DNA from: Kitasatospora humi
GTDB taxonomy: Bacteria > Actinomycetota > Actinomycetes > Streptomycetales > Streptomycetaceae
NCBI RefSeq assembly: GCF_020907985.1
Contig: NZ_JAJJPA010000006.1
Span: 186,001 to 250,000 of the forward strand
Length of the DNA: 64,000 nucleotides
Reading direction: 5' to 3'
Shown here piece by piece: positions 8,370 to 17,016 of the stretch (positions are counted from its first letter, which is position 1; each line of letters opens with the position of its first letter). The notes beneath the pieces are model-generated. The model saw only the letters and a program-made list of their open reading frames with translations. It did not search any database and was not told the origin of the DNA. The position numbers and the translations under genes were made by a program.

Positions 8370-10719
8370 GGTCGACCAATTCGGCTATCCGGGAGAGAAG
8401 TTCACGCGCCTGCTGGACTTCCGGCGCGTTCAGTCGCTTGAAGGCGGCGAGGGCGCTTTCGAGGTCCGGACGGGCCGCCTCGTACTGCCCGGTGGCGGAC
8501 AGGCACCGGGCGATGCCGAAGAGCGCACCGGCCTCGGCGTGCGGGTCGCCGCTGGCCCTGGCGACCTCCAGCGCCTCCCGGAAGACCTCCAGGGCCTCGT
8601 CGTACAACTGGACGGTCTCGTGGAATTCAGCGATGTTGTGCAGCGCCGGCCCCAGCCCGAACTGGTCCCCGGCCTCGCGGTGCAGCGCCAACTTCCGCCG
8701 CAGGTAGTCGAGGGCCTCCAGCGGTCGCTTCAACTCCCACAGGCAGATGGCGACTCCGTTCAACGCCGCGCCTTCCCGCTTGCGGTCACCGGCACGGACT
8801 GCCGCCTCGAGGGCCCGGAGGGACCCGTCGAGGCCGGCCTCCAACTCATGTGCGTCGACGGGGCCGGACAGGTCGCCCAAGCCCTCCGTCCCGCCGCCCA
8901 CCTCGCCGAGCTCGCGCCGCATCTCCAGGGCTCGGGTCAACTGCGGGGCCGCCAGCTCCGGTTCGCCCAGCGCGGCCAGGGACATCGCCAGATTGCCCCG
9001 CACCCACGCCTCGACGGCCAGGTGGTGCGTCGCGGCGGCTGCCTCCAACCCCAGTTCGTTGACCCGCAGGCTCTCCTGCCAATGGCAGCGCAGGAACAGG
9101 TACATGGACATCGACGTCGCCAACTGCCAGGCGAGGTCGCTCCCGGGCATCCCTGCGGCCCGCTCGGCGGCGGCCAGCAGGTTCGCGTACTCCTGGTCGC
9201 ACCAGGCCATCGCCTCGGCGCTGCCGTCGAACTCGGCAGGGGCGGCCGTCATCGGGGCGAGCCGCAGCGGCAGCGCGTAACGCGCCGGGGTGATCCGCCG
9301 GGTGGCGGCGTCGACGGACGCCAGGTACCAGCCCAGGACCCGTTCCGTGGCGGCGCGTTCCTCGTCCGGGTCCTGCCGGGCGCGGCCGGCGGCGTAGGCG
9401 CGGAGCAGGTCGTGCAGGGCGTAGCGGCCGGGAGTGCGCTGCTGGACCAGGTGCTCGTCCTGCAACTGCTCCAGCAGCAACTCGGTCTCGGCCTCGCCCA
9501 GTCCGGCCAGCGCGGCGGCCGCGGGCGGGGTGAAGTCCTGCCCCGGATGCAGTGCCAGCAGCCGGAACAGCCGCTGCGTCCGGGGGGCCAGCCCCTCGTA
9601 GGACAGGTCGAAGACGTCCTGGAGTGACCGCTCCGACGTGCTGACCGCGTCCACGCCGTGCTTGCGCAGCCGGCCCAGCAGGTGGGCCAGGCTCCAGGAG
9701 GGCCGGGAACGCAGCCGGCCCGCGGCCAGCGCGACCGCCAACGGCAGGTGGCCGCAGGTCTCGACGATCGCCGCGGCCGCCTCCGGCTCGGCCGCCACCC
9801 GCTCCTCGCCGACGATCCGGGTGAGCAGCGCGACCGCTTCCCCGGGGGCGAACACGTCCAGCTGGGTCACGACCGCGTCGTCGAGCTCGATCAGGCTGCG
9901 CCGGCTGGTGATCAGCACCAGGCAGGACGAGGAGGACGGGATCAAGGGCCGCACCTGCTGCTCGTTGGCGGCGTTGTCCAGGATGATCAGCGCGCTGCTG
10001 CCGTTGATCCGGTCGCGGAACATGGCCGCGCGTTCGTCCGGATCGTCCGGTATCTGCTGGGCCGACACCTCCAGGTGCCGCAGGAAGGTCTCCAGGACCG
10101 CGGCCGGATCGACGGGCGGCGACTCCGGGTCGAAACCCCGCAGGTTCACGTACAGCTGCAGGTCCTGGTACCGGCCGTCCCGCACCAGCCGGTGGGCGGC
10201 GTGGAGGGCCAGCTGGGTCTTGCCGACCCCGGCCATGCCCTCGATCGCCGAGATCACCACGGTCGGCGCCCCGCCGGCCCCGCCGGGCCGCGCAACCGCC
10301 GCGAGCAGCGCGTCGAGCTCCTTGTCGCGGCCCGTGAAGGTGGCGAGGTCGGTGGGGAGTTGCCGCAGGACCCCGGTCGGGCCGCCGGACTTGGCCTGGG
10401 CGTGCACCCGGATGCACGCATTCCGCCAGCGGTCCACCTCGTCCTCGTCCAGCCCCAGCGCCCGGACGATCCCCACGACCAGGTCCAAGTCCAGCCGCCG
10501 GCGGGCGACTTTGAAGGCGTCGACGACGGTGGAAGACGACACCGTGCGCGGCGGGCGCAGCAGCGGCCCGACCCGCCTGGCCAGCACCCGGTAGGAGGGC
10601 TGACCTGCCCAGATCCGCAACTCTCCCAGCAGACTGATGAATTCGGCGAGATCCGCGGCCTTCGCCGGATCCGGCCCGCCGCCGCGTTGTGGCGCTGGCA
10701 CTTCCCCCGTCACCTCCAC
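8359..10719 (-). CDS. STAND-type regulator: XRE-like HTH, NB-ARC NTPase, TPR repeats
   Basis: A 786-residue signalling protein. Residues ~25-105 resemble the XRE-like helix-turn-helix module common before actinobacterial NB-ARC domains. The NTPase core has Walker A GMAGVGKT (161-168), Walker B ALIILDNA, the sensor-like LITSRR, and the GHLPLAVALAAG motif equivalent to GLPL. The C-terminal ~300 residues are tetratricopeptide-like helical repeats that probably bind the activating ligand. STAND proteins switch through nucleotide-driven oligomerisation. It overlaps the esterase gene downstream, so the esterase is a likely co-expressed partner. GTG at 10719 is the longest start; no good ribosome-binding site is visible, so the start is uncertain. 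Confidence 0.85.
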   Translation of the reverse strand: MEVTGEVPAPQRGGGPDPAKAADLAEFISLLGELRIWAGQPSYRVLARRVGPLLRPPRTVSSSTVVDAFKVARRRLDLDLVVGIVRALGLDEDEVDRWRNACIRVHAQAKSGGPTGVLRQLPTDLATFTGRDKELDALLAAVARPGGAGGAPTVVISAIEGMAGVGKTQLALHAAHRLVRDGRYQDLQLYVNLRGFDPESPPVDPAAVLETFLRHLEVSAQQIPDDPDERAAMFRDRINGSSALIILDNAANEQQVRPLIPSSSSCLVLITSRRSLIELDDAVVTQLDVFAPGEAVALLTRIVGEERVAAEPEAAAAIVETCGHLPLAVALAAGRLRSRPSWSLAHLLGRLRKHGVDAVSTSERSLQDVFDLSYEGLAPRTQRLFRLLALHPGQDFTPPAAAALAGLGEAETELLLEQLQDEHLVQQRTPGRYALHDLLRAYAAGRARQDPDEERAATERVLGWYLASVDAATRRITPARYALPLRLAPMTAAPAEFDGSAEAMAWCDQEYANLLAAAERAAGMPGSDLAWQLATSMSMYLFLRCHWQESLRVNELGLEAAAATHHLAVEAWVRGNLAMSLAALGEPELAAPQLTRALEMRRELGEVGGGTEGLGDLSGPVDAHELEAGLDGSLRALEAAVRAGDRKREGAALNGVAICLWELKRPLEALDYLRRKLALHREAGDQFGLGPALHNIAEFHETVQLYDEALEVFREALEVARASGDPHAEAGALFGIARCLSATGQYEAARPDLESALAAFKRLNAPEVQQARELLSRIAELVDHAQ

Positions 10720-10845
10720 GCCGCTGCCTGTTGGTTCGCCTGGAGTCTATGGCGCGTGTGGATGTGTGTGGAGTACGTGACCGCACGGAATGCGGTCGGA
10801 CATCCTGGATCCATCCGACTCGCCTGGAGGGAAAGGGAAGGAGTC

Positions 10846-10881
10846 ATGTTGAAGCGGTTCGTGGCCCGCAGGGGCCGCTAG
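10846..10881 (+). CDS. Possible 11-residue peptide (MLKRFVARRGR)
   Basis: An ATG at 10846 has a strong AAGGAG seven bases upstream and encodes a very basic 11-residue peptide ending in TAG at 10879-10881. The four bases CTAG are shared with the stop of the convergent CoA-transferase gene. It could be a real micro-ORF, a leader, or the remnant of a longer gene. There is no family match I can name. Confidence 0.25.
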   Translation: MLKRFVARRGR

Positions 10882-12065
10882 TCCCCGAGTGCCCCGACCG
10901 CACGCAGTTCGGCCACCCGCTCCTTGGAGTACCCCAGCCTGCGCAGCACCGAGTCGGTGTGCTCGCCCAGGGCCGGCACCGGGCCCATCGGGAGTTCCAC
11001 ACCGGCGAAGGTGAACGGCGGGAGCAGAGCGCGCACGTCGCCCACGGGGGTGGCGACGGTGCGCCAGCGGGAGCGGGCGGCAAGCTGCGGATGGTGCAGG
11101 AGGTCGCCGACCTCGTTCAGGCGGGCGGAGGCGATGGCGAGCGGGTCGAGGCGTTCGACCACCTCGTCCGCCGTCATCGTCGCGGTCCGCCCGCCCACCA
11201 GGGCGTCGACCAGTCGACGGCGGCGCACCCGGGCCACGTTGGTCGACCACTCGGGATCGTCGGCGAGGTCCGCGCGCTCCAGGAAGCCGGCGGCGAAACG
11301 GGCCCACTCGCGGTCGTTCTGGATGCCGATCAGCACCTCCCGGCCGTCGGCGGTCGGATAGGCGTCGTAGGGGGCGATGGCCGGGTGCGAGAGGCCCGCG
11401 CGGCCCGGTGAGCGGCCGGTGCCCTGGGTGTGGTGCAGTTGGTGGCCCAGCCACTCGGCGGTCGCCTCGAACATCGAGACCTCGATCGCGCTGCCCTGCC
11501 CGGTGGACGCGCGGCCGACCAGCGCGCCCAGCGTCGCCGTCAGCGCGTACATCCCGGCGGCGATGTCCGAGCTCGGCACGCCGGTCTTGGCCGGCCGCTC
11601 CGGCGGCCCGGTCACCGAGGCGAGGCCCGACTCCGCCTGGATCAGCATGTCGTAGGCGCGCTTGTCCCGGTACGGGCCGCCGGAGCCGTAGCCGGACAGG
11701 TCGACGGTGGTCAACCGGGGGTGCCGGGCGCGCAGTTCGCCGGAACCGAAGCCCAGGCGCGCGGCGGCGCCGGGCGCGAGGTTCTGCACGAAGACGTCGG
11801 CGGTCGCCACCAGGTCGGCCAGCACGGCGCGGCCGTCCGGGGACTTGAGGTCGAGGGTGAGCGATTCCTTGCCGCGGTTGAGCCAGACGAAGTGGCTGGC
11901 CATCCCGTGCACACTGCGGTCGTAGCCACGGGCGAAGTCACCGCCGTCGGGCCGCTCGACCTTCACCACCGCGGCCCCCAGGTCGGCCAGGTGCCTGGTC
12001 GCCAGCGGCGCGGCCACCGCCTGCTCCACCGCGATCACCGTGACACCCGCCAGTGGCAGCGACAA
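10878..12065 (-). CDS. CaiB/BaiF family CoA transferase (class III)
   Basis: A 395-residue CoA transferase that moves CoA between carboxylic acids through an aspartyl-CoA mixed anhydride. The N-terminal half has the nucleotide-like fold segment VVKVERPDGGDFARG, and the region KRAYDMLIQAESGL contains the expected catalytic Asp. The C-terminal region carries the small domain typical of the family. The TTG start at 12065 has GGAGGGA about eight bases upstream. It is a single-gene unit. The physiological acid is not predictable. Confidence 0.88.
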   Translation of the reverse strand: MSLPLAGVTVIAVEQAVAAPLATRHLADLGAAVVKVERPDGGDFARGYDRSVHGMASHFVWLNRGKESLTLDLKSPDGRAVLADLVATADVFVQNLAPGAAARLGFGSGELRARHPRLTTVDLSGYGSGGPYRDKRAYDMLIQAESGLASVTGPPERPAKTGVPSSDIAAGMYALTATLGALVGRASTGQGSAIEVSMFEATAEWLGHQLHHTQGTGRSPGRAGLSHPAIAPYDAYPTADGREVLIGIQNDREWARFAAGFLERADLADDPEWSTNVARVRRRRLVDALVGGRTATMTADEVVERLDPLAIASARLNEVGDLLHHPQLAARSRWRTVATPVGDVRALLPPFTFAGVELPMGPVPALGEHTDSVLRRLGYSKERVAELRAVGALGD

Positions 12066-12080
12066 CCCCGTCTCCCTCCG

Positions 12081-12167
12081 TCGTGGTCGTGGTCGTGGTC
12101 GAGATCGTGGGTCGTGGCCGTGGTCGAGATCGTGGGTCGTGGGCGTGGATCGTGGTCGTGGATCGTG
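12081..12167. repeat. GTCGTG-rich tandem repeat
   Basis: A short satellite of cgtggt/cgtggat units lies directly upstream of the CoA-transferase start. It includes two copies of a 24-bp element (12094-12117 and 12119-12142, period 25). It sits between two minus-strand genes where the promoter should lie. Copy number may vary between strains. Confidence 0.7.
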
Positions 12168-12225
12168 CGGAGGCCTACCCAGGGGCGAGCGGGTTCACTC
12201 GGCTCGGCCCCACGAGCGGGCAGGG

Positions 12226-12780
12226 TCAGCCGGCGTCGTCCCAGTGGCGGGAGGGGAGTTGGACGACGAGGAGGGCGATCCCCGCCAGGGTGATGTTGCG
12301 GCCCGCCGCGTCCAGGCCGTTCCACGCCTTGGACTGCCACATCGCGAACCACTCGCCGCCGATCGCGATGAACCCGGCCCCGAAGAGCAGCAGCATCATC
12401 ACCAGCCCCAGGGTGGCCGCTCGCCGTGCCCTCGCATAGCCGCCCCGGCGGCGCAGGGCCGGGATCCAGTGGACCGTGGCGACGGTGAGGACGAGGGCGG
12501 TGGCCGCCTCCCAGACGATGATCGCGACATAGGCGGTGTCCTGGAGCGCTGGCGAGGTGATGGCCCGCCACATCAGGTGCCGGTCGCGGAAGGTGGTGTC
12601 CATCGCGAGGACGTGGTGGACGAACTGCTGGTTGGTCCCGAAGTCGGTGATGTTCCCGAAGACGACGAGGAGCAGGTAGAGCGCGACCGTCGCGGTCAGC
12701 ACGGCGGCCGCGACCGGGAGGGTGCCGAGGGCGAGGAGCCGGCTGGGACGGGTGGGGGTCGCTGCTGCGGGGGCTGGCAT
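12226..12780 (-). CDS. DUF2165 family small integral membrane protein
   Basis: A 184-residue protein with about four hydrophobic helices (near residues 18-40, 80-100, 120-140 and 155-172), matching the predicted small membrane protein family DUF2165 of unknown function. Conserved features seen are FGNITDFGTNQQFVHHVLAMD after helix 1 and the EWFAMWQS loop before the last helix. ATG at 12780 is chosen; a second ATG at 12810 is possible and neither has a clear ribosome-binding site. Function unknown. Confidence 0.7.
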   Translation of the reverse strand: MPAPAAATPTRPSRLLALGTLPVAAAVLTATVALYLLLVVFGNITDFGTNQQFVHHVLAMDTTFRDRHLMWRAITSPALQDTAYVAIIVWEAATALVLTVATVHWIPALRRRGGYARARRAATLGLVMMLLLFGAGFIAIGGEWFAMWQSKAWNGLDAAGRNITLAGIALLVVQLPSRHWDDAG

Positions 12781-12971
12781 GCACCCAGGGTAGTCACTCG
12801 TACGGCGCATGGTGACGGAACGCCGGAACTGCCGATCGGGCCCCGGCAGCCTCCGCTCCCGGTGGTCACCCCGGCGGCGCGGGTGGGCCGTTCGCATGAT
12901 GCTTCCCCGCATCGCTGGGCCGTCGCCGTCGGCCCGCCCGATGGCCGGGGATGCTTTGGTGATGGCACGTC

Positions 12972-14501
12972 ATGGGCGCGGGCACCGTCGCGTCCTCCGC
13001 TCGGACCGGTGACGAGGAGGCGATTCGCTTGGCGGCCGACGGCGCTGCCCCTGCGCCCGGGGTGGCGGCTCCCGACCCCTTCGCCACGGTCCGGACCGCC
13101 GGCTACCTGAAGCTGCTGGTCCTGGCAGCCGTCCTCGGGGTGCCGATCTCCGCCGGGGCCTACGGCTTCCTGGCCCTGGTGTCCAAGCTCCAGTCGCTCA
13201 CCTACACCGATCTGCCCAAGGGGCTGGGCTTCCACGGCACGCCACCCTGGTGGCCGCTGCCGCTGCTCGGCGTGGCCGGCCTGCTGGTCGCCGCGACCAT
13301 CCGGTACCTCCCAGGGATCGGTGGTCACCGGCCGGCCGAGGGCCTGAAGACGTCCGGCTCGCCCGCGGCGATCGAGCTACCGGGCGTGTTCCTCGCAGCG
13401 CTGGCCACCCTGGCCCTCGGCGCGGTCCTCGGCCCGGAGGCGCCGCTGATCGCGCTCAGCAGCGGGCTGTCCGTGCTGATCGTCAAGTTGGTGCAGCCGA
13501 ACACCCCCGCACAGGCCCTGGCCGTCGTCGGCGGCGCCGGAAGCTTCGCGGCCGTCAGCACCCTGCTGGGGTCGCCGCTGATCGGCGCCTTCCTGCTGAT
13601 GGAGGCTTCCGGGCTGGGCGGTGCGATGCTGGGCGTCGCCCTGGCGCCCGGCCTGCTCGCCGCCGGCATCGGCTCGCTGATCTTCATCGGCCTCAACGAC
13701 TGGACGGGCCTGGGCACCTACTCCCTGGCGCTGCCGAGCGTGCCGCACGCGGATCGGCCGGACTTCGCCGAGTTCGGCTGGGCGCTCGTCATCGCGGTGG
13801 CGGCCGCCCTGCTCGGCGCCGGCATCCGCCGGCTGGCCCTCCTGCTGCAGGCACGGGTGGAGCGGCACCGGATGCCGGTGACCGTGGCGATGGGCCTGGC
13901 GGTCGCCGGGTTCGCCATCGCCTACGCCGAAGGCACCGGCAAGAGCGCGTCCGATGTGCTCTTCTCGGGCCAGAACGCCCTGGGTCCGCTGCTGGCGCAC
14001 CACGCCGACTACTCGGCCGGTGCACTGACCCTGCTCGTCGCCTGCAAGGGCCTGGCGTACTCCGCCTCGCTGAGCGCCTTCCGGGGCGGCCCGATCTTCC
14101 CCGCGATGTTCGTGGGGGCGGCCGGCGGGATGGCGCTCTCCCACCTGCCCGGGTTGCCCATCACGGCCGCGTTCGCGATGGGCGTCGGCGCCCTGTCGGT
14201 CGCGATGCTGCGGCTCCCGATGACGTCGGTGCTCCTGGCGACGCTGCTGCTCGGCTCCAACGGACTCACCGTCATGCCGCTGGTGATCATCGCGGTGGTC
14301 GTCTGCTACGTGCTGACGCTCCGGCTGGCTCCGCACGTCGACGGCCGGCCCGCGCCGGCCGGCGGCGAGCCCGGGCCGGGCGCAGGCGGCGGGCCCGGTC
14401 CGGCTGTCGGCGAACCGGGGCCGGGCGCAGGCGGCGGGCCCGGGCCGGGCGGCGACGGCCGGCCCGCCCCGGTCGACCCCGGTCGGCCCGGAGCGCCGTG
14501 A
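12972..14501 (+). CDS. ClC family chloride channel / antiporter
   Basis: A 509-residue polytopic membrane protein. ClC signatures are visible: IGGHRPAEGL (about 116-125), GAVLGPEAP (150-158, equivalent to GxxxGREGP with the gating Glu at 156) and FRGGPIFPAMFVGAAGG toward the C-terminus. It moves chloride or another small anion across the cytoplasmic membrane. The last ~50 residues are a Gly/Pro/Glu-rich tail with two near-copies of GEPGPGAGGGPGP and no CBS domains. It is followed nine bases later by a YihY/BrkB gene, probably co-transcribed. Confidence 0.88.
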   Translation: MGAGTVASSARTGDEEAIRLAADGAAPAPGVAAPDPFATVRTAGYLKLLVLAAVLGVPISAGAYGFLALVSKLQSLTYTDLPKGLGFHGTPPWWPLPLLGVAGLLVAATIRYLPGIGGHRPAEGLKTSGSPAAIELPGVFLAALATLALGAVLGPEAPLIALSSGLSVLIVKLVQPNTPAQALAVVGGAGSFAAVSTLLGSPLIGAFLLMEASGLGGAMLGVALAPGLLAAGIGSLIFIGLNDWTGLGTYSLALPSVPHADRPDFAEFGWALVIAVAAALLGAGIRRLALLLQARVERHRMPVTVAMGLAVAGFAIAYAEGTGKSASDVLFSGQNALGPLLAHHADYSAGALTLLVACKGLAYSASLSAFRGGPIFPAMFVGAAGGMALSHLPGLPITAAFAMGVGALSVAMLRLPMTSVLLATLLLGSNGLTVMPLVIIAVVVCYVLTLRLAPHVDGRPAPAGGEPGPGAGGGPGPAVGEPGPGAGGGPGPGGDGRPAPVDPGRPGAP

Positions 14502-14510
14502 CGCGGTGAC

Positions 14511-15359
14511 ATGAAGCTGCGAGAGCGCTGGGGCGTGCGGCATGTGCACCGGTTCAGCGGGTCGGGCCGCGAGCGGTTCGCCGACTCGTGGGCCGGGGTG
14601 CTGTGGAGACGACTGCAGGCCATCGGGTTCATCAACCGGGGCATGCTGTTCGCCGCCACGCTGCTGCTGTGCTTCTTCCCGTTCATGCTCGTGGCGGACG
14701 CGCTGGCCGGCCGGTCGGCGGCGAGCGGACTGTCCCGGCGGCTCGGTCTCGACCGGCAGGCCGCCGCCGACGTCGGAGGCCTGTTCGCCTCCTCGACCGC
14801 CACGAGCAACGCCGTCAGCGGGGCGGCCTCGGTCTTCTTCGTCGTGGGCGGCATCGCCGCGCTGGCGGCGCTGCAGGAGCTCTACCAGCGGATCTTCGAC
14901 CTCCCGGGCCGGGGAGTGCGCGACATGCCCCATCAACTGATGGCGCTGGCCGTCCTGGTGGCGGCCGGTGCACTGTCCGCCTGGGCCTCCCCGGCCGTGC
15001 GCCACGTCGGCGGGCCGGTGCTCCTCGCAGCCGCCGGCCTGGTCGTGGTCACGGCCTACTGGTGGCTCACGATGTGGCTCCTGCTGGCGGGCCGGATCCC
15101 GTGGCGGGACCTGTTCCCGTCCGCCTGCGCCACCGGCCTGTACTACCTGGGCGCGATGGTGGTGTTCTCGTTCGTCGCCTCCGCCATGATCACGTCGGAC
15201 TCCAGGGAGTACGGCCCCATCGGGGTGGTCTTCTCCCTGATGTCCTGGCTGATCGCCATCGGAGTGGTGATCGTGCTGGGTGCGGTGACGGGCATCGTGT
15301 GGCGGGAGCAGGGCCTGTCGGTCGCGGCGGCGTTCAGACGGTTCCGCCACCGGGGTTGA
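14511..15359 (+). CDS. YihY/BrkB family inner-membrane protein
   Basis: A 282-residue protein with about six hydrophobic segments from residue ~38 onward, matching the YihY/virulence factor BrkB family (once mis-named ribonuclease BN). Visible anchors are the early FINRGMLFAATLLLCFFPF helix and the DLFPSACATGLYYLG loop. The transport role is unproven in this family. It lies nine bases after the ClC gene and may form a two-gene membrane operon with it. Confidence 0.8.
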   Translation: MKLRERWGVRHVHRFSGSGRERFADSWAGVLWRRLQAIGFINRGMLFAATLLLCFFPFMLVADALAGRSAASGLSRRLGLDRQAAADVGGLFASSTATSNAVSGAASVFFVVGGIAALAALQELYQRIFDLPGRGVRDMPHQLMALAVLVAAGALSAWASPAVRHVGGPVLLAAAGLVVVTAYWWLTMWLLLAGRIPWRDLFPSACATGLYYLGAMVVFSFVASAMITSDSREYGPIGVVFSLMSWLIAIGVVIVLGAVTGIVWREQGLSVAAAFRRFRHRG

Positions 15360-15367
15360 GGAGCCCG

Positions 15368-16723
15368 CTACGCCGCTTGCAGGGCGGCGAGTCGGCGGTC
15401 GGTCGCCTCGGCGGCCGCCGCCCGCAGCCGGACGTAGAAGGCATCGGCCTGGTCGATGCGCCACAGGTGCAGGTAGACGAGCATCTGGTTGAGGACGGTG
15501 TCGTACTCGACGAGCGTTCCGGAGTTCACGCCGGCTGCCGCGTCCCACTCCCGCAGCCGGGTCTCCTCGTCCTCGCTGATCCTGCCGCGTGCGCGGAAGG
15601 TGGCGGCGTAGCGGGCGAGCTTGCCCGCCTCCTTGCCGTAGTTGAGCTTCTCCTCCAGCAGGGTGCGCTGGTCGGGGTGGAAGGTGTCGTCCGCCCGGAG
15701 CAGCGCCAGCAGCGCGTCCATGGTCTGCGCGCGCTCCCGGGCGAGCTGTGCGATCTCGTCCCCGGGGGTGTCGATGGGCGCGAGGGCCATGACCGAGCTG
15801 CTGTTGAATGCCTGGTGGGCGGCCACGTGCGTCAGCTCGTGGGCGATGTGCCCGAGCATGAACGGCGTACCGCCCCGGGCCTGGGTGTCGACGTTGAAGG
15901 TGTACTCCGTGTCGGCCAGGTCGTCCGGTGCCGGGTGATTCACGGACGTCCCGATCGTCCCGGCCGGGTACCGCATGGTGGTCACCCTGTCGGCCACTCC
16001 GACCACCTCCTGGATCACCGTGCGGGTCTCGTCGGGGAGGTCGTCGTCGTCGAGCAGGCCGCCGAGTTCGCCGATGTAGTGGAGCATCATCTGGTGGAAC
16101 TGCGCCGGGTCGAGCCCCTGCGACTCCCGCTGTGCGTCCTGGGGCAGATTGCGCAGGTTGAACGCCTCCGCGGCGAACTCGTGTTGCCGGACCAGCTCCA
16201 GGCCGGCGTCGATCTGCGCGAGTACGTCGCGGAAGCGCTGCTCGCCCTCCGACAGGATCGGGGCCTTCGGACCCAGCACCAAGGTGCCGCGCTCCACGTT
16301 CGCCTCCTGGCGCAGCCGCTCGACCCCGTCGCTGCGAGGCCCGTTCGGCTTGCGCGCCAGGTAGACCAGGCAGGCGTCCACGATGCCGCCCAGGGCGGCG
16401 ATCTGTTCCTCGGGCGACGGGTCCCGCAGGGCGTGGAACGCGCGCAGTGCCTTGTCGACCGCGGTGATCGCCGAGCGCGACCGCAGCCCGGAGCCGCTGG
16501 TCTGCTCCTTGAACTTCTCCTCGTCCATCACCCGGGCCACGGGAACGGAGGTGGCGGGGGCGCCGGTGGCCTTCATCAGCTGCACCACGGCGGCGTTGCC
16601 GGCGCTGCGTTGCAGCGCCAGGAGGTCGCGCGGCGCGCCCGGGCGGATCGCGGGCGCGGGGGTGGTGGCGGCGGTGCGTGGCTCGGGGGCGCCGGCCTGC
16701 TTGCGCGGCTCACGAGCGTACAT
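15368..16723 (-). CDS. Putative zinc metallopeptidase with HELTH motif and eCIS-type LQRSAGN N-terminal motif
   Basis: A 451-residue protein. Residues 34-50 read as LLALQRSAGNAAVVQLM, the motif commonly found near the N-terminus of proteins linked to extracellular contractile injection systems (DUF4157-type cargo). Residues 295-299 are HELTH, the HExxH zinc-protease signature, followed by AAHQAF. No signal peptide is present. The rest is mostly helical. No contractile injection structural gene is in this window, so it would be an orphan cargo or toxin. Substrate unknown. ATG at 16723 is used; a GAGAGG lies 13 bases upstream, which is longer than ideal. Confidence 0.72.
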   Translation of the reverse strand: MYAREPRKQAGAPEPRTAATTPAPAIRPGAPRDLLALQRSAGNAAVVQLMKATGAPATSVPVARVMDEEKFKEQTSGSGLRSRSAITAVDKALRAFHALRDPSPEEQIAALGGIVDACLVYLARKPNGPRSDGVERLRQEANVERGTLVLGPKAPILSEGEQRFRDVLAQIDAGLELVRQHEFAAEAFNLRNLPQDAQRESQGLDPAQFHQMMLHYIGELGGLLDDDDLPDETRTVIQEVVGVADRVTTMRYPAGTIGTSVNHPAPDDLADTEYTFNVDTQARGGTPFMLGHIAHELTHVAAHQAFNSSSVMALAPIDTPGDEIAQLARERAQTMDALLALLRADDTFHPDQRTLLEEKLNYGKEAGKLARYAATFRARGRISEDEETRLREWDAAAGVNSGTLVEYDTVLNQMLVYLHLWRIDQADAFYVRLRAAAAEATDRRLAALQAA

Positions 16724-16850
16724 GGCGAGTGGGCTGCCTCTCGTCGCGGTGACGATCGGCAGCCTACGGGCGGGGCGGGGCGGACGGGGATGGACGTTGG
16801 GGCAGCGCGGGGGCGGGGCTGCTGCCCTCGGGCATGCCCGAAGGCCGGTC

Positions 16851-16875
16851 GGGCCGGCAGGGATCCTGCCGGCCC
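16851..16875. terminator. Hairpin terminator, 10-bp perfect stem, in the 16724-17016 gap
   Basis: gggccggcag (16851-16860) pairs exactly with ctgccggccc (16866-16875) around ggatc. It lies downstream of the oxidoreductase gene (minus strand) and upstream of the peptidase, so it probably ends the ECF41/oxidoreductase transcript. The rest of this 293-bp gap shows no gene. Confidence 0.6.
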
Positions 16876-17016
16876 GCAGGCCGGGTGGCCGCGTCAGTGG
16901 CTCCCGGGGAGCCGCAGGGACGTCGGCACCCGGCGGTTGCCGGCCCCAGTCGTCTCCGTTGTTGCCTAAGATCCGCCCGACGCCGTGCGCCGGCCGACGG
17001 CGGAGCGGGGTGTGGG

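Noticed and set aside
13377-15548. Long minus-strand open frame opposite the ClC and YihY genes
   Set aside because: A shadow frame rich in Arg, Gln and His; the plus-strand frames show clear family motifs instead.
14588-16969. Nearly 800-codon plus-strand open frame across the YihY and peptidase genes
   Set aside because: It overlaps two well-supported genes in other frames and translates to low-complexity Arg/Gly/Val sequence.
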